DNA from: Lentzea xinjiangensis
GTDB taxonomy: Bacteria; Actinomycetota; Actinomycetes; Mycobacteriales; Pseudonocardiaceae
Assembly (NCBI RefSeq): GCF_900110955.1
Contig: NZ_FOFR01000022.1
Location: 1-64,000, forward strand
Length of the DNA: 64,000 nucleotides
Direction: 5' to 3'
The first letter of the stretch is position 1; the number at the start of each line of letters is the position of its first letter. Of the stretch, positions 26,157-33,924 are shown piece after piece. Below the pieces are notes generated by a model that searched no databases, had not been told where the DNA came from, and saw only the letters and a program-made list of their open reading frames with translations. Position numbers and translations under genes: made by a program.

Positions 26157-28225
26157 TGTTCAACGCGCTCGTCAACTGGCGCAACTGGCGCCTGCCGGTC
26201 AAGCTCGCCGCGATGCTGATCGTTCCGGTCACCATCGCGGTGGGTGCCGGCGTTCTGCAGATCCAGTCGTACGTGGACCGTGCCGAGTCGTACGCGGAGT
26301 TCCAGCGGCTGGTCAAGGTCCGCGCCGCGCTGATCCCCGTCATCGAGGGGGTGCAGGAGGAACGGCGGATCGTCGCCGAGGGCGGCGGCGCCAAGGCCCT
26401 CGCCGAACGGGCGCGTCTCACCGACGAGGCACGTGACGAGCTGCGCGGACAGATGGGCAAGACCTCGTTCAGCGACGTCATGAAGGCCCGCGTGGACGAG
26501 GTAGGCACCCAGATCGGCGGTCTGCCCTCGTTGCGCGAGCGGCCCGGCGACGTGCCGGGCGTGCTCGCCGGGTACACCGCGCTCGCCGACTCGATGCTCG
26601 ACGTGGACGAGGTGCTCGCCAGCGAGTTCGGCGACGCCGTGCTCGCCCGCACGGCGATGGGCATGCACCACGCGCTGCACGTGCAGGAGGAGGTCCTGTA
26701 CCAGCAGGCCGTGGTCCTGGCGGGGCTCGCCCGCGGCCAGCTCACGACGGCCGAGGTGCGCGCCCTGGTCGAGTCGAACGTCAAGCTCGGCTACATCGCG
26801 AACCAGTTCGCCGCCCTCGCGACCCCCGGCCAGCTCGACTCGTACTGGAAGACGAAGTTCAACGGCCCGGACATCGAGGCGCACCGCAAGATGCTGGCCG
26901 CCGCGATGCTGCACCCGGCCTCGGACGCCCCGGGAGCGACCAGGCCCAGGCCGCTGCCGATCACGACGGCCGAGTGGAGCGACGCCTCCGGCGCGGTCGC
27001 GACGTCGATGGACGCCGTGGTGCGCGGTCTGCAGGAGGACCTGCTCGACACCGCGAACCGCCTGCGCGACGAGACCAGCGACCAGGCGGGCACCGCGTCG
27101 GTGATCCTCTTCGCCAGCCTCATCCTGGCCGCCACCATCGGGTTCGTCGTCGGCCGCTACCTGCTGCGGTCCCTGAACGCCCTGCGCCGCTCCGCGCTCG
27201 ACGTGGCGTGGGAGAAGCTGCCCGAGATGGTCGCGACCGGCCGCGGCAGCCGGGAGGTCGAGCCGGTGCCGGTCGACACGACCGAGGAGTTCGGCCAGGT
27301 GGCGCGCGCGTTCGACGCGGTGCACCAGCAGGCCGTGAAGTCGGTCATCGAGCAGGCCGCCATGCGCGCGAACATGCGCAACATCTTCGTGAACCTCTCG
27401 CGGCGCAGCCAGAGCCTCGTCGAGCGCCAGCTCAAGCTGATGGAGGACCTCGAGAAGTACGAGGAGGACCCCGACCAGCTCGCGAACCTCTTCAAGCTCG
27501 ACCACCTCGCCACCCGCATGCGCCGCAACAACGAGAACCTGATGGTGCTCTCCGGCGGAGAGGTGGCGCGCCGCTTCCACAAGCCGATCCCGCTCACCGA
27601 CGTGCTGCGCGCGGCGGCGGCGGAGATCGAGCAGTACCAGCGGGTGATGGTGCACACGGCACCGAACGCCGAGGTCGTCGGGTACGTGGCGAGCGACCTC
27701 GTCCGCCTGCTGGCCGAGCTGCTGGACAACGCGACGGCGTTCTCGCCGCCGCACAGCCAGGTCTCGATCAGCGCGACGATCGAGGCGGGCGACATCGTGC
27801 AGATCGACGTGGTCGACCACGGCATCGGCATCGACCCCGAGGCGCTGACCGTCGTGAACGAGCGCCTCGCGGCCGCCGGCGAGGGCGCGGACGTCCAGGT
27901 GTTCCGCGAGATGGGCCTCTTCGTCGTCGGCAGGCTCGCCGCGCGTCACCAGATCGTCGTAAGGCTTGATTCCCAGCAGGGCAAGGGGACTCGCGCGATC
28001 GTGTTGGTTCCGGCGGAACTGGCCCCACGACGGGAGGAGTCCTGGGAGTCTTTCCGGGGGGAGGCGATCGAGCAGCGGCCGACGTCGTGGTTCCAGCAGC
28101 CGGCGCCCGCCACCGCACCAGCGCCTCCCAGCGCACGTCTGACGCCGGAGTCGGCTCGGGGTTTCCTCGACGCCTTCCAGCGCGGTGTGCAGCGAGGCCT
28201 TCCCGACCACCAGGAGAGTCGATGA
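26156..28225 (+). CDS. Conservon sensor kinase-like protein (CvnA)
   Basis: A 689-residue membrane protein. After a first helix near residues 17-38 comes an extracellular nitrate/nitrite-sensing-like helical domain, a second helix near 325-345 (ASVILFASLILAATIGFVVG), a HAMP-like region and a HATPase domain with ELLDNATAFSPP and DHGIGID. The phospho-acceptor histidine helix is degenerate, as in CvnA proteins. The proline-rich C-terminal tail is variable. It is followed by roadblock and DUF742 genes with ATGA overlaps, the cvnABC order. Confidence 0.92.
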   Translation: MFNALVNWRNWRLPVKLAAMLIVPVTIAVGAGVLQIQSYVDRAESYAEFQRLVKVRAALIPVIEGVQEERRIVAEGGGAKALAERARLTDEARDELRGQMGKTSFSDVMKARVDEVGTQIGGLPSLRERPGDVPGVLAGYTALADSMLDVDEVLASEFGDAVLARTAMGMHHALHVQEEVLYQQAVVLAGLARGQLTTAEVRALVESNVKLGYIANQFAALATPGQLDSYWKTKFNGPDIEAHRKMLAAAMLHPASDAPGATRPRPLPITTAEWSDASGAVATSMDAVVRGLQEDLLDTANRLRDETSDQAGTASVILFASLILAATIGFVVGRYLLRSLNALRRSALDVAWEKLPEMVATGRGSREVEPVPVDTTEEFGQVARAFDAVHQQAVKSVIEQAAMRANMRNIFVNLSRRSQSLVERQLKLMEDLEKYEEDPDQLANLFKLDHLATRMRRNNENLMVLSGGEVARRFHKPIPLTDVLRAAAAEIEQYQRVMVHTAPNAEVVGYVASDLVRLLAELLDNATAFSPPHSQVSISATIEAGDIVQIDVVDHGIGIDPEALTVVNERLAAAGEGADVQVFREMGLFVVGRLAARHQIVVRLDSQQGKGTRAIVLVPAELAPRREESWESFRGEAIEQRPTSWFQQPAPATAPAPPSARLTPESARGFLDAFQRGVQRGLPDHQESR

Positions 28226-28620
28226 GCACGCAGGTGGACCAGTTCGGCTGGCTGGTCACCAACTTCGCCGAACGCACACCCGGTATCGAGCACGCCGTGG
28301 TGATCTCGGCAGACGGGTTGGTGCTGGTCTCGTCGTCGAAGTTGCCCGGCCACGTCGCCCCGCAGTTCGCGGCCATCGTGGCGGGCGTCGTCTCGCTCGC
28401 GGAGTCGGCGTCGCAGTGCTTCGCCGGCGAGGCGGTCGTGCGCACCGTGGTGCAGATGGACCGCGGTGTGATGCTGCTGTCGTCGATCAGCGACGGCTCG
28501 GTCCTCGCGGTGCTGGCGTCGTCCGCGTGCGACGTCGCGCAGGTGGCCTACGAGATGACGGTGGTCGTGCGGCAGGTGGGCCAGCTGCTCACACCCGAGC
28601 TGCGGGCAGAGCTGGCATGA
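28222..28620 (+). CDS. Roadblock/LC7-domain protein (CvnB)
   Basis: A 132-residue roadblock/LC7 protein (FGWLVTNFAERTPGIEHAVVIS, then VVQMDRGVMLLSSISDGSVL). In conservons such proteins act as regulators of the partner Ras-like GTPase. The gene overlaps its neighbours by ATGA on both sides. Here no GTPase gene follows, so its partner must be elsewhere or absent. Confidence 0.94.
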   Translation: MSTQVDQFGWLVTNFAERTPGIEHAVVISADGLVLVSSSKLPGHVAPQFAAIVAGVVSLAESASQCFAGEAVVRTVVQMDRGVMLLSSISDGSVLAVLASSACDVAQVAYEMTVVVRQVGQLLTPELRAELA

Positions 28621-29147
28621 GCCGGGAGTCGGACGACCAGGTCAACTTCGGCGATCTGATCAGCGGTTTCAGCTTCGACAGCGAACGGATCCGCAAGCGC
28701 GGCAAGAAGAAGCCCCAGCGCGTCGCGGAGCCGCTGCCGGAGCCGGACCCGTACGCCACGCTGTCCTTCGAACCGGTGCCGCCGCTGCCGTCCGTCGAGA
28801 CGTCGATCGAGACGTCGTCGTCGATCGTCCGCGCCTACGCGTGGACCGGTGGCCGCACCACCTCCGAGGTGCACCTGGAGATCGAGACCCTGGTGTCGGT
28901 GAACGAGCGCTCGGCCACCGCCGTGCGTCCGGAGCACCGGGACGTGCTGGCGCTGTGCCACTCGCCGCGCTCGGTGGCGGAGGTCGCCGCCCTGCGCGGG
29001 CTGCCGCTGGGCGTCACCAAGGTGCTCCTCGGTGACATGGCGGCGCACGGGCTGATCGACGTGCACCGGACCGCGTCGTCCTACGGCGCGGACCGGCCGG
29101 ACGAGGCGTTGCTGGAGCGGGTGCTGGCGGGACTTCGCCGACTCTGA
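28617..29147 (+). CDS. DUF742 protein (CvnC)
   Basis: A 176-residue DUF742 protein. The N-terminal ~70 residues are low complexity and proline-rich; the conserved C-terminal domain has IVRAYAWTGGRTTSEVHLEIETL, then a winged-helix-like part (PRSVAEVAALRGLPLGVTKVLLGDMAAHGLI). In conservons it lies between the roadblock gene and the GTPase. The next gene is a nitroreductase rather than cvnD. Confidence 0.92.
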   Translation: MSRESDDQVNFGDLISGFSFDSERIRKRGKKKPQRVAEPLPEPDPYATLSFEPVPPLPSVETSIETSSSIVRAYAWTGGRTTSEVHLEIETLVSVNERSATAVRPEHRDVLALCHSPRSVAEVAALRGLPLGVTKVLLGDMAAHGLIDVHRTASSYGADRPDEALLERVLAGLRRL

Positions 29148-29199
29148 GTGCGCATCCCCGGACGCTGCTACGGTCGAGATCACATCCGGGGAGGTGCAC

Positions 29200-29787
29200 G
29201 TGGAGTTCCAGGACGTCGTCCGCCGCAGGCGCATGGTGCGCAAGTTCACCGGCGAGCCGGTCAGCGACGAGAGCATCCAGCGGATCATGCGCAACGCCGT
29301 GCGGGGCCCGTCCGCCGGGTTCTCGCAGGGGCAGGGTTTCCTCGTGCTGCAGGGCGAGTCGCTCCGGCGGCTCACCGAGATGTTCGAGTGGTGGGGCGGG
29401 GAGGACGCCAAGACCGCGCCGGTCGTGGTCATCCCGTTCTCCGCCAAGGAGGTCTACCTCGACCGGTACGCGCAGGCCGACAAGGGCTGGACGGATCGCA
29501 GCGAGGACCACTGGCCCGTGCCGTACTGGGACATCGACACCGGCATGGCGGCGTTGCTGATCCTGCAGACGGCGGTGGACGAGGGCCTCGGCGCGGTGTT
29601 CTTCGGCACGGACAAGGACAGGTGGCCCGAGCTGCGCGCGGCGTTCGGCGTGCCGGACATGTACGTGCCGATCGGCATGATCGCGATCGGGCACCCCGCG
29701 GAGGAGGGCATCTCCGAGGGCGCCTCACCGCGCACGCGCAAGCGCTTGCCGTTCGACGAGGTGGTGCACTGGGGTCAGTGGAGGTGA
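29200..29787 (+). CDS. Nitroreductase-family FMN protein
   Basis: A 195-residue nitroreductase-fold flavoprotein. The FMN-binding N-terminus is VVRRRRMVRKFTGEPVSDE with RGPSAGFSQGQGF, and the C-terminal GMIAIGHPAEE segment is typical. Substrate unknown; such proteins reduce nitro groups, quinones or serve in flavin chemistry. GTG 29200 is preceded by GGGGAGG with 5-base spacing. It occupies the place where cvnD would be and overlaps the SARP regulator by 10 bases. Confidence 0.88.
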   Translation: MEFQDVVRRRRMVRKFTGEPVSDESIQRIMRNAVRGPSAGFSQGQGFLVLQGESLRRLTEMFEWWGGEDAKTAPVVVIPFSAKEVYLDRYAQADKGWTDRSEDHWPVPYWDIDTGMAALLILQTAVDEGLGAVFFGTDKDRWPELRAAFGVPDMYVPIGMIAIGHPAEEGISEGASPRTRKRLPFDEVVHWGQWR

Positions 29788-32711
29788 GGTCGTTCGGCCT
29801 GCTCGGGCCGTTGGACGTGGTGCTCGACGGGCGCCGCGTCCACATCCCGCCGGGCAAGCGGAGGGTGGTGCTCGCCGCCCTGCTGCTGCGGCCGGGCCAG
29901 GTCGTCGGCGTCGACGAGCTGGTGGAGCTGGCCGGCGGGTCGCGCAACGCCCTGCAGACCACGGTCGGGCGGTTGCGCGACGTCCTGCCGGGGCTGGTGC
30001 GGACGGAGCCGGGCGGCTACCTGCTCGACGTGCGGCCCGACGAGGTCGACGTGCACCGGTTCGGCCGGCTGGAACCGCGCGAGGCGCTGGCCCTCTGGCG
30101 CGGCCGCCCGTTCGCGGACATCGGCAGCGACGCGCTCGAACGCGACCACGTGCCGGCGTTGACCGAGAAGTACCTCACAACCCTGGAAGCGCGGATCGAG
30201 AACGACCTCCGCGCCGGCCGGCACGAGCAGCTCGTCGCGGAGCTGCGCTCGCTCACCCGGCAGCACCCGGTCCGGGAACGGATGTGGGCGCAGCTCGTCG
30301 TGGCGCTGCACCGCTGCGGCCGGCAGGCGGAGGCGCTGCGGGCCTACGACGACATCCGCGGCCGGCTCGCCGAGGAGCTGGGCATCGATCCCGGCAAGGA
30401 CCTCCAGCAGGCGCACCGGCAGGTGCTGACGGCCGACAACCGCCCGCGGGCGCGCAACGACCTCCCCGGTGACATCCCCGACTTCGCGGGCCGGGCCGGT
30501 GACCTGGACGAGGTCCTCGCCGCCGTGCCGTCCGGCTGCGTCGCGATCACCGCGATCGACGGCATGGCGGGCATCGGCAAGACCACCCTCGCCGTCCGCG
30601 CCGCGCACCGGCTCGCGGCCCGCTTCCCGGACGCGCAACTGTTCGTGGACCTGCACTCGCACACCGCGGGCGTCGAACCGCGCACCCCCGCGGACGCGCT
30701 GCTCGCGTTGCTGACCGCGCTCGGCGTGCCCGCGCAGGACGTCCCGGACGGCCTGGACGCCCGCGCGGCGAGGTGGCGGGCGGAGATGGCCCACCGCAGG
30801 GCGCTCGTGGTGCTCGACAACGCGGGCAGCGCCGCCCAGGTCCGGCCGCTGCTGCCCGGAACGGGACTGGTGCTGGTCACCAGCAGGCGCCGGCTCGTCG
30901 ACCTCGACGCCGCGCACACGATCTCGCTCGACGTGCTGTCCGAAGCGGACGCGCTGGAACTGCTCGCGAGCACCGCCGGTCCCGCGAAGGTGGACCGGGA
31001 CCGCGAGTCCGCGCGCGAGGTGGTGCGGCTCTGCGGCTACCTGCCGCTGGCCGTCCGCATCGTCGGCGCCCGCTGGCGCACCCGCCCGGCCTGGTCCGCG
31101 CGGGAGGTGGCCCGCCGCCTCACCGAGCAGCGGCTGACGGAGCTGACCGCGGGAGAACGCAGCGTGGCGGGCGCGTTCGCGTTGTCCTACCGGCAGCTCA
31201 CGCCCGGCCAGCAACGCCTGTTCCGCCGGCTCGGCCCGCACACCGGCGAGGACTGGGACGCCCACCTCGCGGCGGCGGTGATCGGCTCCACGCGGGCGGA
31301 GGCGGAACGGCTCCTGGACGAGCTGCTCGACGTGCACCTGGTGCAGCAGAAGGAGAACGGCCGCTACCGGTGCCACGACCTCCTGGCCGAGCACGCGAAA
31401 GCGAGCGTCGAGCCGGAGGAGGCGGAGGAGGCCGTGCTGCGCATCCTCGACTTCTACCTGCACACCGCGAGCACCGCGGAGTCGCGGATGGCGCCGGGCG
31501 GGCCGCCGCTCACCTCGGCCGTGCGGTACCCGCCGCCCGACCCGCCACCGCTCGCGAACGTCCGGCAGGCGATGGCGTGGTTCGACGCCGAACGCGCCAA
31601 CCTCAGGGCCGCCGTGTACCTGGCGGCCTACCGCGGCCACTACGCGCACGCCTGGCAGCTACCGCACCGCCTGGCGGCGTTCCACCTGCTGCGCGGCTTC
31701 GGCCGCGAACGCATCGAGCTGCAGAACGTCGCGCTCGCCGCCACGCACCAGCTCGGTGACCTGAAGGCCCGCGCGGAAGCGTTGCGGGGACTGGGTTCGG
31801 CGTACCTGTCCCGGCGGGACGCCGAGCCGGTCGGGCACCTGCGGGAAGCACTCGACCTGATGCGGCAGATCGGCGACGTGCGGGGAGAAGCGTCCGTCCT
31901 CTCGCTGTTCGGCATCATCGCGCGGGAAGGCGGCCGCCTGGACGAGGCGCAGCGGTACTTCGAACGAGCCGTCGAGCTGGTCCGGAGCGTGGGAGCGCCG
32001 ACCCAGGAGGCGTACGCGCTGCACCACCTCGGTCTCACGCACGTGCTGCGAGGGCAGAACGACGAAGCGTTGGCACATCTCACCTCGGCGCTCGCACTCG
32101 GCGAGGAGCACGACGACATCGCGCGGATCGCACTCGCGTTGCAGGACCTCGGATTCGTGCACTTCTTCCTGTTCAACGACGACGAGTGCGCCGACCACCT
32201 GGAGCGGTCGCTGCCGGTCTTCCGGGAGCGCGGCGACTGGCGCGGTGAGGCGCTCGCGCGAGCGGACTTCACCTACGCGGCCCTCGAGGCCGGCAGGCCG
32301 GACAAGGCGCTGGAGCTCGCGTGCGTGGCGGTGGAGCTGTGCCGGACCGGCATGGGGCTCGAGGACGACGACGAGGTGCTCAGGGCGATGGAGGCGGTCG
32401 AGGACCACGTCGGGGAACTGGAGCTGTCGTCGACGCTGGCCATCCGCGCGGAGCTGGAGGGGCGGCTCACCGAGGCCGTGCGGTACGCCGAGTGGTGCCT
32501 GCGGGCGATCAAGCGCGCCAGGCGCGACTGGATGGGCGACCGCGTGCTGGGCCAGCTCTGCCGGCTGCACCTGGCGCTGGGCGACCGCGAGACCGCCGTG
32601 CGGTGCGGCGAGGAGGCGGTGCGCGTCGCCGAGCGCCTGAACCAGCCCAGGGCCGTGGCCGTGGCGGAGCGCAACCTCGCTAGAGCGACAGCCCCAGCAC
32701 CACGAGCGTGA
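29778..32711 (+). CDS. SARP/AfsR-type transcriptional regulator with NB-ARC and TPRs
   Basis: A 977-residue regulator with an OmpR-like DNA-binding domain (about 1-85), a BTAD dimerisation domain (about 90-225), an NB-ARC ATPase (Walker A GMAGIGKTT near residue 267, and VLDNAGSA as Walker B-like), and a C-terminal TPR array from about residue 600. This is the AfsR-like architecture that often activates secondary metabolism. It starts at GTG 29778, overlapping the nitroreductase gene, which suggests translational coupling. Targets are not visible; the DNA-binding part is unlikely to be wrong. Confidence 0.92.
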   Translation: MEVRSFGLLGPLDVVLDGRRVHIPPGKRRVVLAALLLRPGQVVGVDELVELAGGSRNALQTTVGRLRDVLPGLVRTEPGGYLLDVRPDEVDVHRFGRLEPREALALWRGRPFADIGSDALERDHVPALTEKYLTTLEARIENDLRAGRHEQLVAELRSLTRQHPVRERMWAQLVVALHRCGRQAEALRAYDDIRGRLAEELGIDPGKDLQQAHRQVLTADNRPRARNDLPGDIPDFAGRAGDLDEVLAAVPSGCVAITAIDGMAGIGKTTLAVRAAHRLAARFPDAQLFVDLHSHTAGVEPRTPADALLALLTALGVPAQDVPDGLDARAARWRAEMAHRRALVVLDNAGSAAQVRPLLPGTGLVLVTSRRRLVDLDAAHTISLDVLSEADALELLASTAGPAKVDRDRESAREVVRLCGYLPLAVRIVGARWRTRPAWSAREVARRLTEQRLTELTAGERSVAGAFALSYRQLTPGQQRLFRRLGPHTGEDWDAHLAAAVIGSTRAEAERLLDELLDVHLVQQKENGRYRCHDLLAEHAKASVEPEEAEEAVLRILDFYLHTASTAESRMAPGGPPLTSAVRYPPPDPPPLANVRQAMAWFDAERANLRAAVYLAAYRGHYAHAWQLPHRLAAFHLLRGFGRERIELQNVALAATHQLGDLKARAEALRGLGSAYLSRRDAEPVGHLREALDLMRQIGDVRGEASVLSLFGIIAREGGRLDEAQRYFERAVELVRSVGAPTQEAYALHHLGLTHVLRGQNDEALAHLTSALALGEEHDDIARIALALQDLGFVHFFLFNDDECADHLERSLPVFRERGDWRGEALARADFTYAALEAGRPDKALELACVAVELCRTGMGLEDDDEVLRAMEAVEDHVGELELSSTLAIRAELEGRLTEAVRYAEWCLRAIKRARRDWMGDRVLGQLCRLHLALGDRETAVRCGEEAVRVAERLNQPRAVAVAERNLARATAPAPRA

Positions 32712-32775
32712 CCACCCCCGCCGCCAGCACGGCGAAGGCCACCCACTGCGCGATCCTGTCCCCGGTCCTGCGCAT
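32680..32775 (-). CDS. Short single-helix membrane peptide
   Basis: A 31-residue reading frame with ATG at 32775 and TAG at 32680-32682. Eight polar residues (MRRTGDRI) precede one hydrophobic helix rich in Val, Leu and Ala. GGGAG lies 6 bases before the ATG. It overlaps the end of the SARP gene on the opposite strand. I cannot name a family; the ribosome site and amphipathic start make it a credible small gene. Confidence 0.45.
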   Translation of the reverse strand: MRRTGDRIAQWVAFAVLAAGVVTLVVLGLSL

Positions 32776-33232
32776 CTCCTGCTCCCCTCGGTGGTGGTGC
32801 CACCGAGGGTCCCGAGGACCACCCACACGTCGTCCCCACCGCGATCACACGATTCACGGGAAAGCCGGTCCGTATCTTGCGCGGGTATTGCTCCAAGCGA
32901 GTGCTTGGCGGGTTCGCAAGATTCCGTTAGGGTCGCATTCGCGAGCAATTGGCGGGGCGGGTGTCGTTACCGGAAAACACCCGAAAATTGATCGAAAATT
33001 AGCCGCTCGTTCGATTATCGCGACAATGCTGCGCTGTCCGGGTGACGCCTTCCACGGCAGGACCAGCCGTCGCTCACCCAGCGGGACGGTGGTGACCGGG
33101 GCGTGTGCGCGCAGTGGTGCGGTGGCGGCCAAAAGGGGCTTGCGAGTCGTGCGAGGCGGACCAGTCTTGTCTAATGGCATCGCCGGGGCCCGCCCGGCGG
33201 GCGGTGGCCTCGACCAGGGGGTGGAACGCACC
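32776..33232. other. Non-coding stretch with AT-rich island
   Basis: No convincing gene. It holds a perfect hairpin CTCGGTGG-TGGTG-CCACCGAG (32787-32807), a second CCAAGC-GAGT-GCTTGG (32893-32908), and an AT-rich island around 32970-33030 with the direct repeat CGAAAATT twice, 11 bases apart (32982 and 32993). The last could be a promoter or protein-binding region for the Uma2 gene. Confidence 0.4.
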
Positions 33233-33781
33233 ATGGGTGGTGTCCCGACATTTCCCCGCGGCAGGCCACTGACGTGGGCGGACCTGGAGGCGATGCCTGA
33301 TGACGGGCACCGTTTCGAACTCGTCGACGGGGTGCTGGTCGTGAGCCCCTCGCCCCGTCCCGTCCACCAGCGCGTCGTCGCCCGGCTCCTGGTGGCGCTG
33401 ACGGCTGCCTGCCCGCCGGAGCTCGAGGTCCTCCCCGCTCCGGTCGACGTGGTGCTCGCCGACGACACGGTCTTCATCCCCGATCTGGTGGTGGGCCGGC
33501 GCGAGCAGTTCACGAGGCAGGCGCACATGGGGCCGCCGGTGCTGGCGGTCGAGGTCCTGTCGCCGCGGACGCGGCACGTGGACCTGGAGCTCAAACGGGC
33601 GAAGTTCCAGGAAGTCGGCTGCGAGAACTACTGGATGATCGACTACGACGGACCCTGGCTGCGCTGCCTGCACCTCGAGAACGGGGCGTACGCGGAGCAG
33701 GCGCGGTCCGACGCCGACGAGATCATCGAACTGCAATTCCCGTTTCCGGTGAAGCTCAGCGCGCAGTCGCTGGTGCGCTGA
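33233..33781 (+). CDS. Uma2-family (DUF820) putative endonuclease
   Basis: A 182-residue protein of the Uma2/DUF820 family, a PD-(D/E)XK nuclease fold. The start LTWADLEAMPDDGHRFELVDGVL, the PDLVV segment (Asp of the active site) and VLAVEVLSPRTRHVDLELKRAKF carrying Glu and Lys match the family pattern. Actinomycete genomes carry many copies and their function is not known. ATG 33233 is used; a GTG at 33221 lies in frame. Confidence 0.88.
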   Translation: MGGVPTFPRGRPLTWADLEAMPDDGHRFELVDGVLVVSPSPRPVHQRVVARLLVALTAACPPELEVLPAPVDVVLADDTVFIPDLVVGRREQFTRQAHMGPPVLAVEVLSPRTRHVDLELKRAKFQEVGCENYWMIDYDGPWLRCLHLENGAYAEQARSDADEIIELQFPFPVKLSAQSLVR

Positions 33782-33924
33782 GTGCTCGCCGGCCAAGGCG
33801 GACTGATCCGATCGGGCGACACCGCTGCACCCCGGTGTAGATCGGGTGCCGCCGTCTGGCGCCCCCGTGCGGCGGGCTGGTTGCGTGCACCGAGTCACGT
33901 CCACCGCGCGGAGGTCCCACACCC

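Noticed and set aside
26108..28210. Long antisense frame over the CvnA gene
   Set aside because: A codon-bias shadow of CvnA; composition is Arg/His/Val-rich and shows no family motif.
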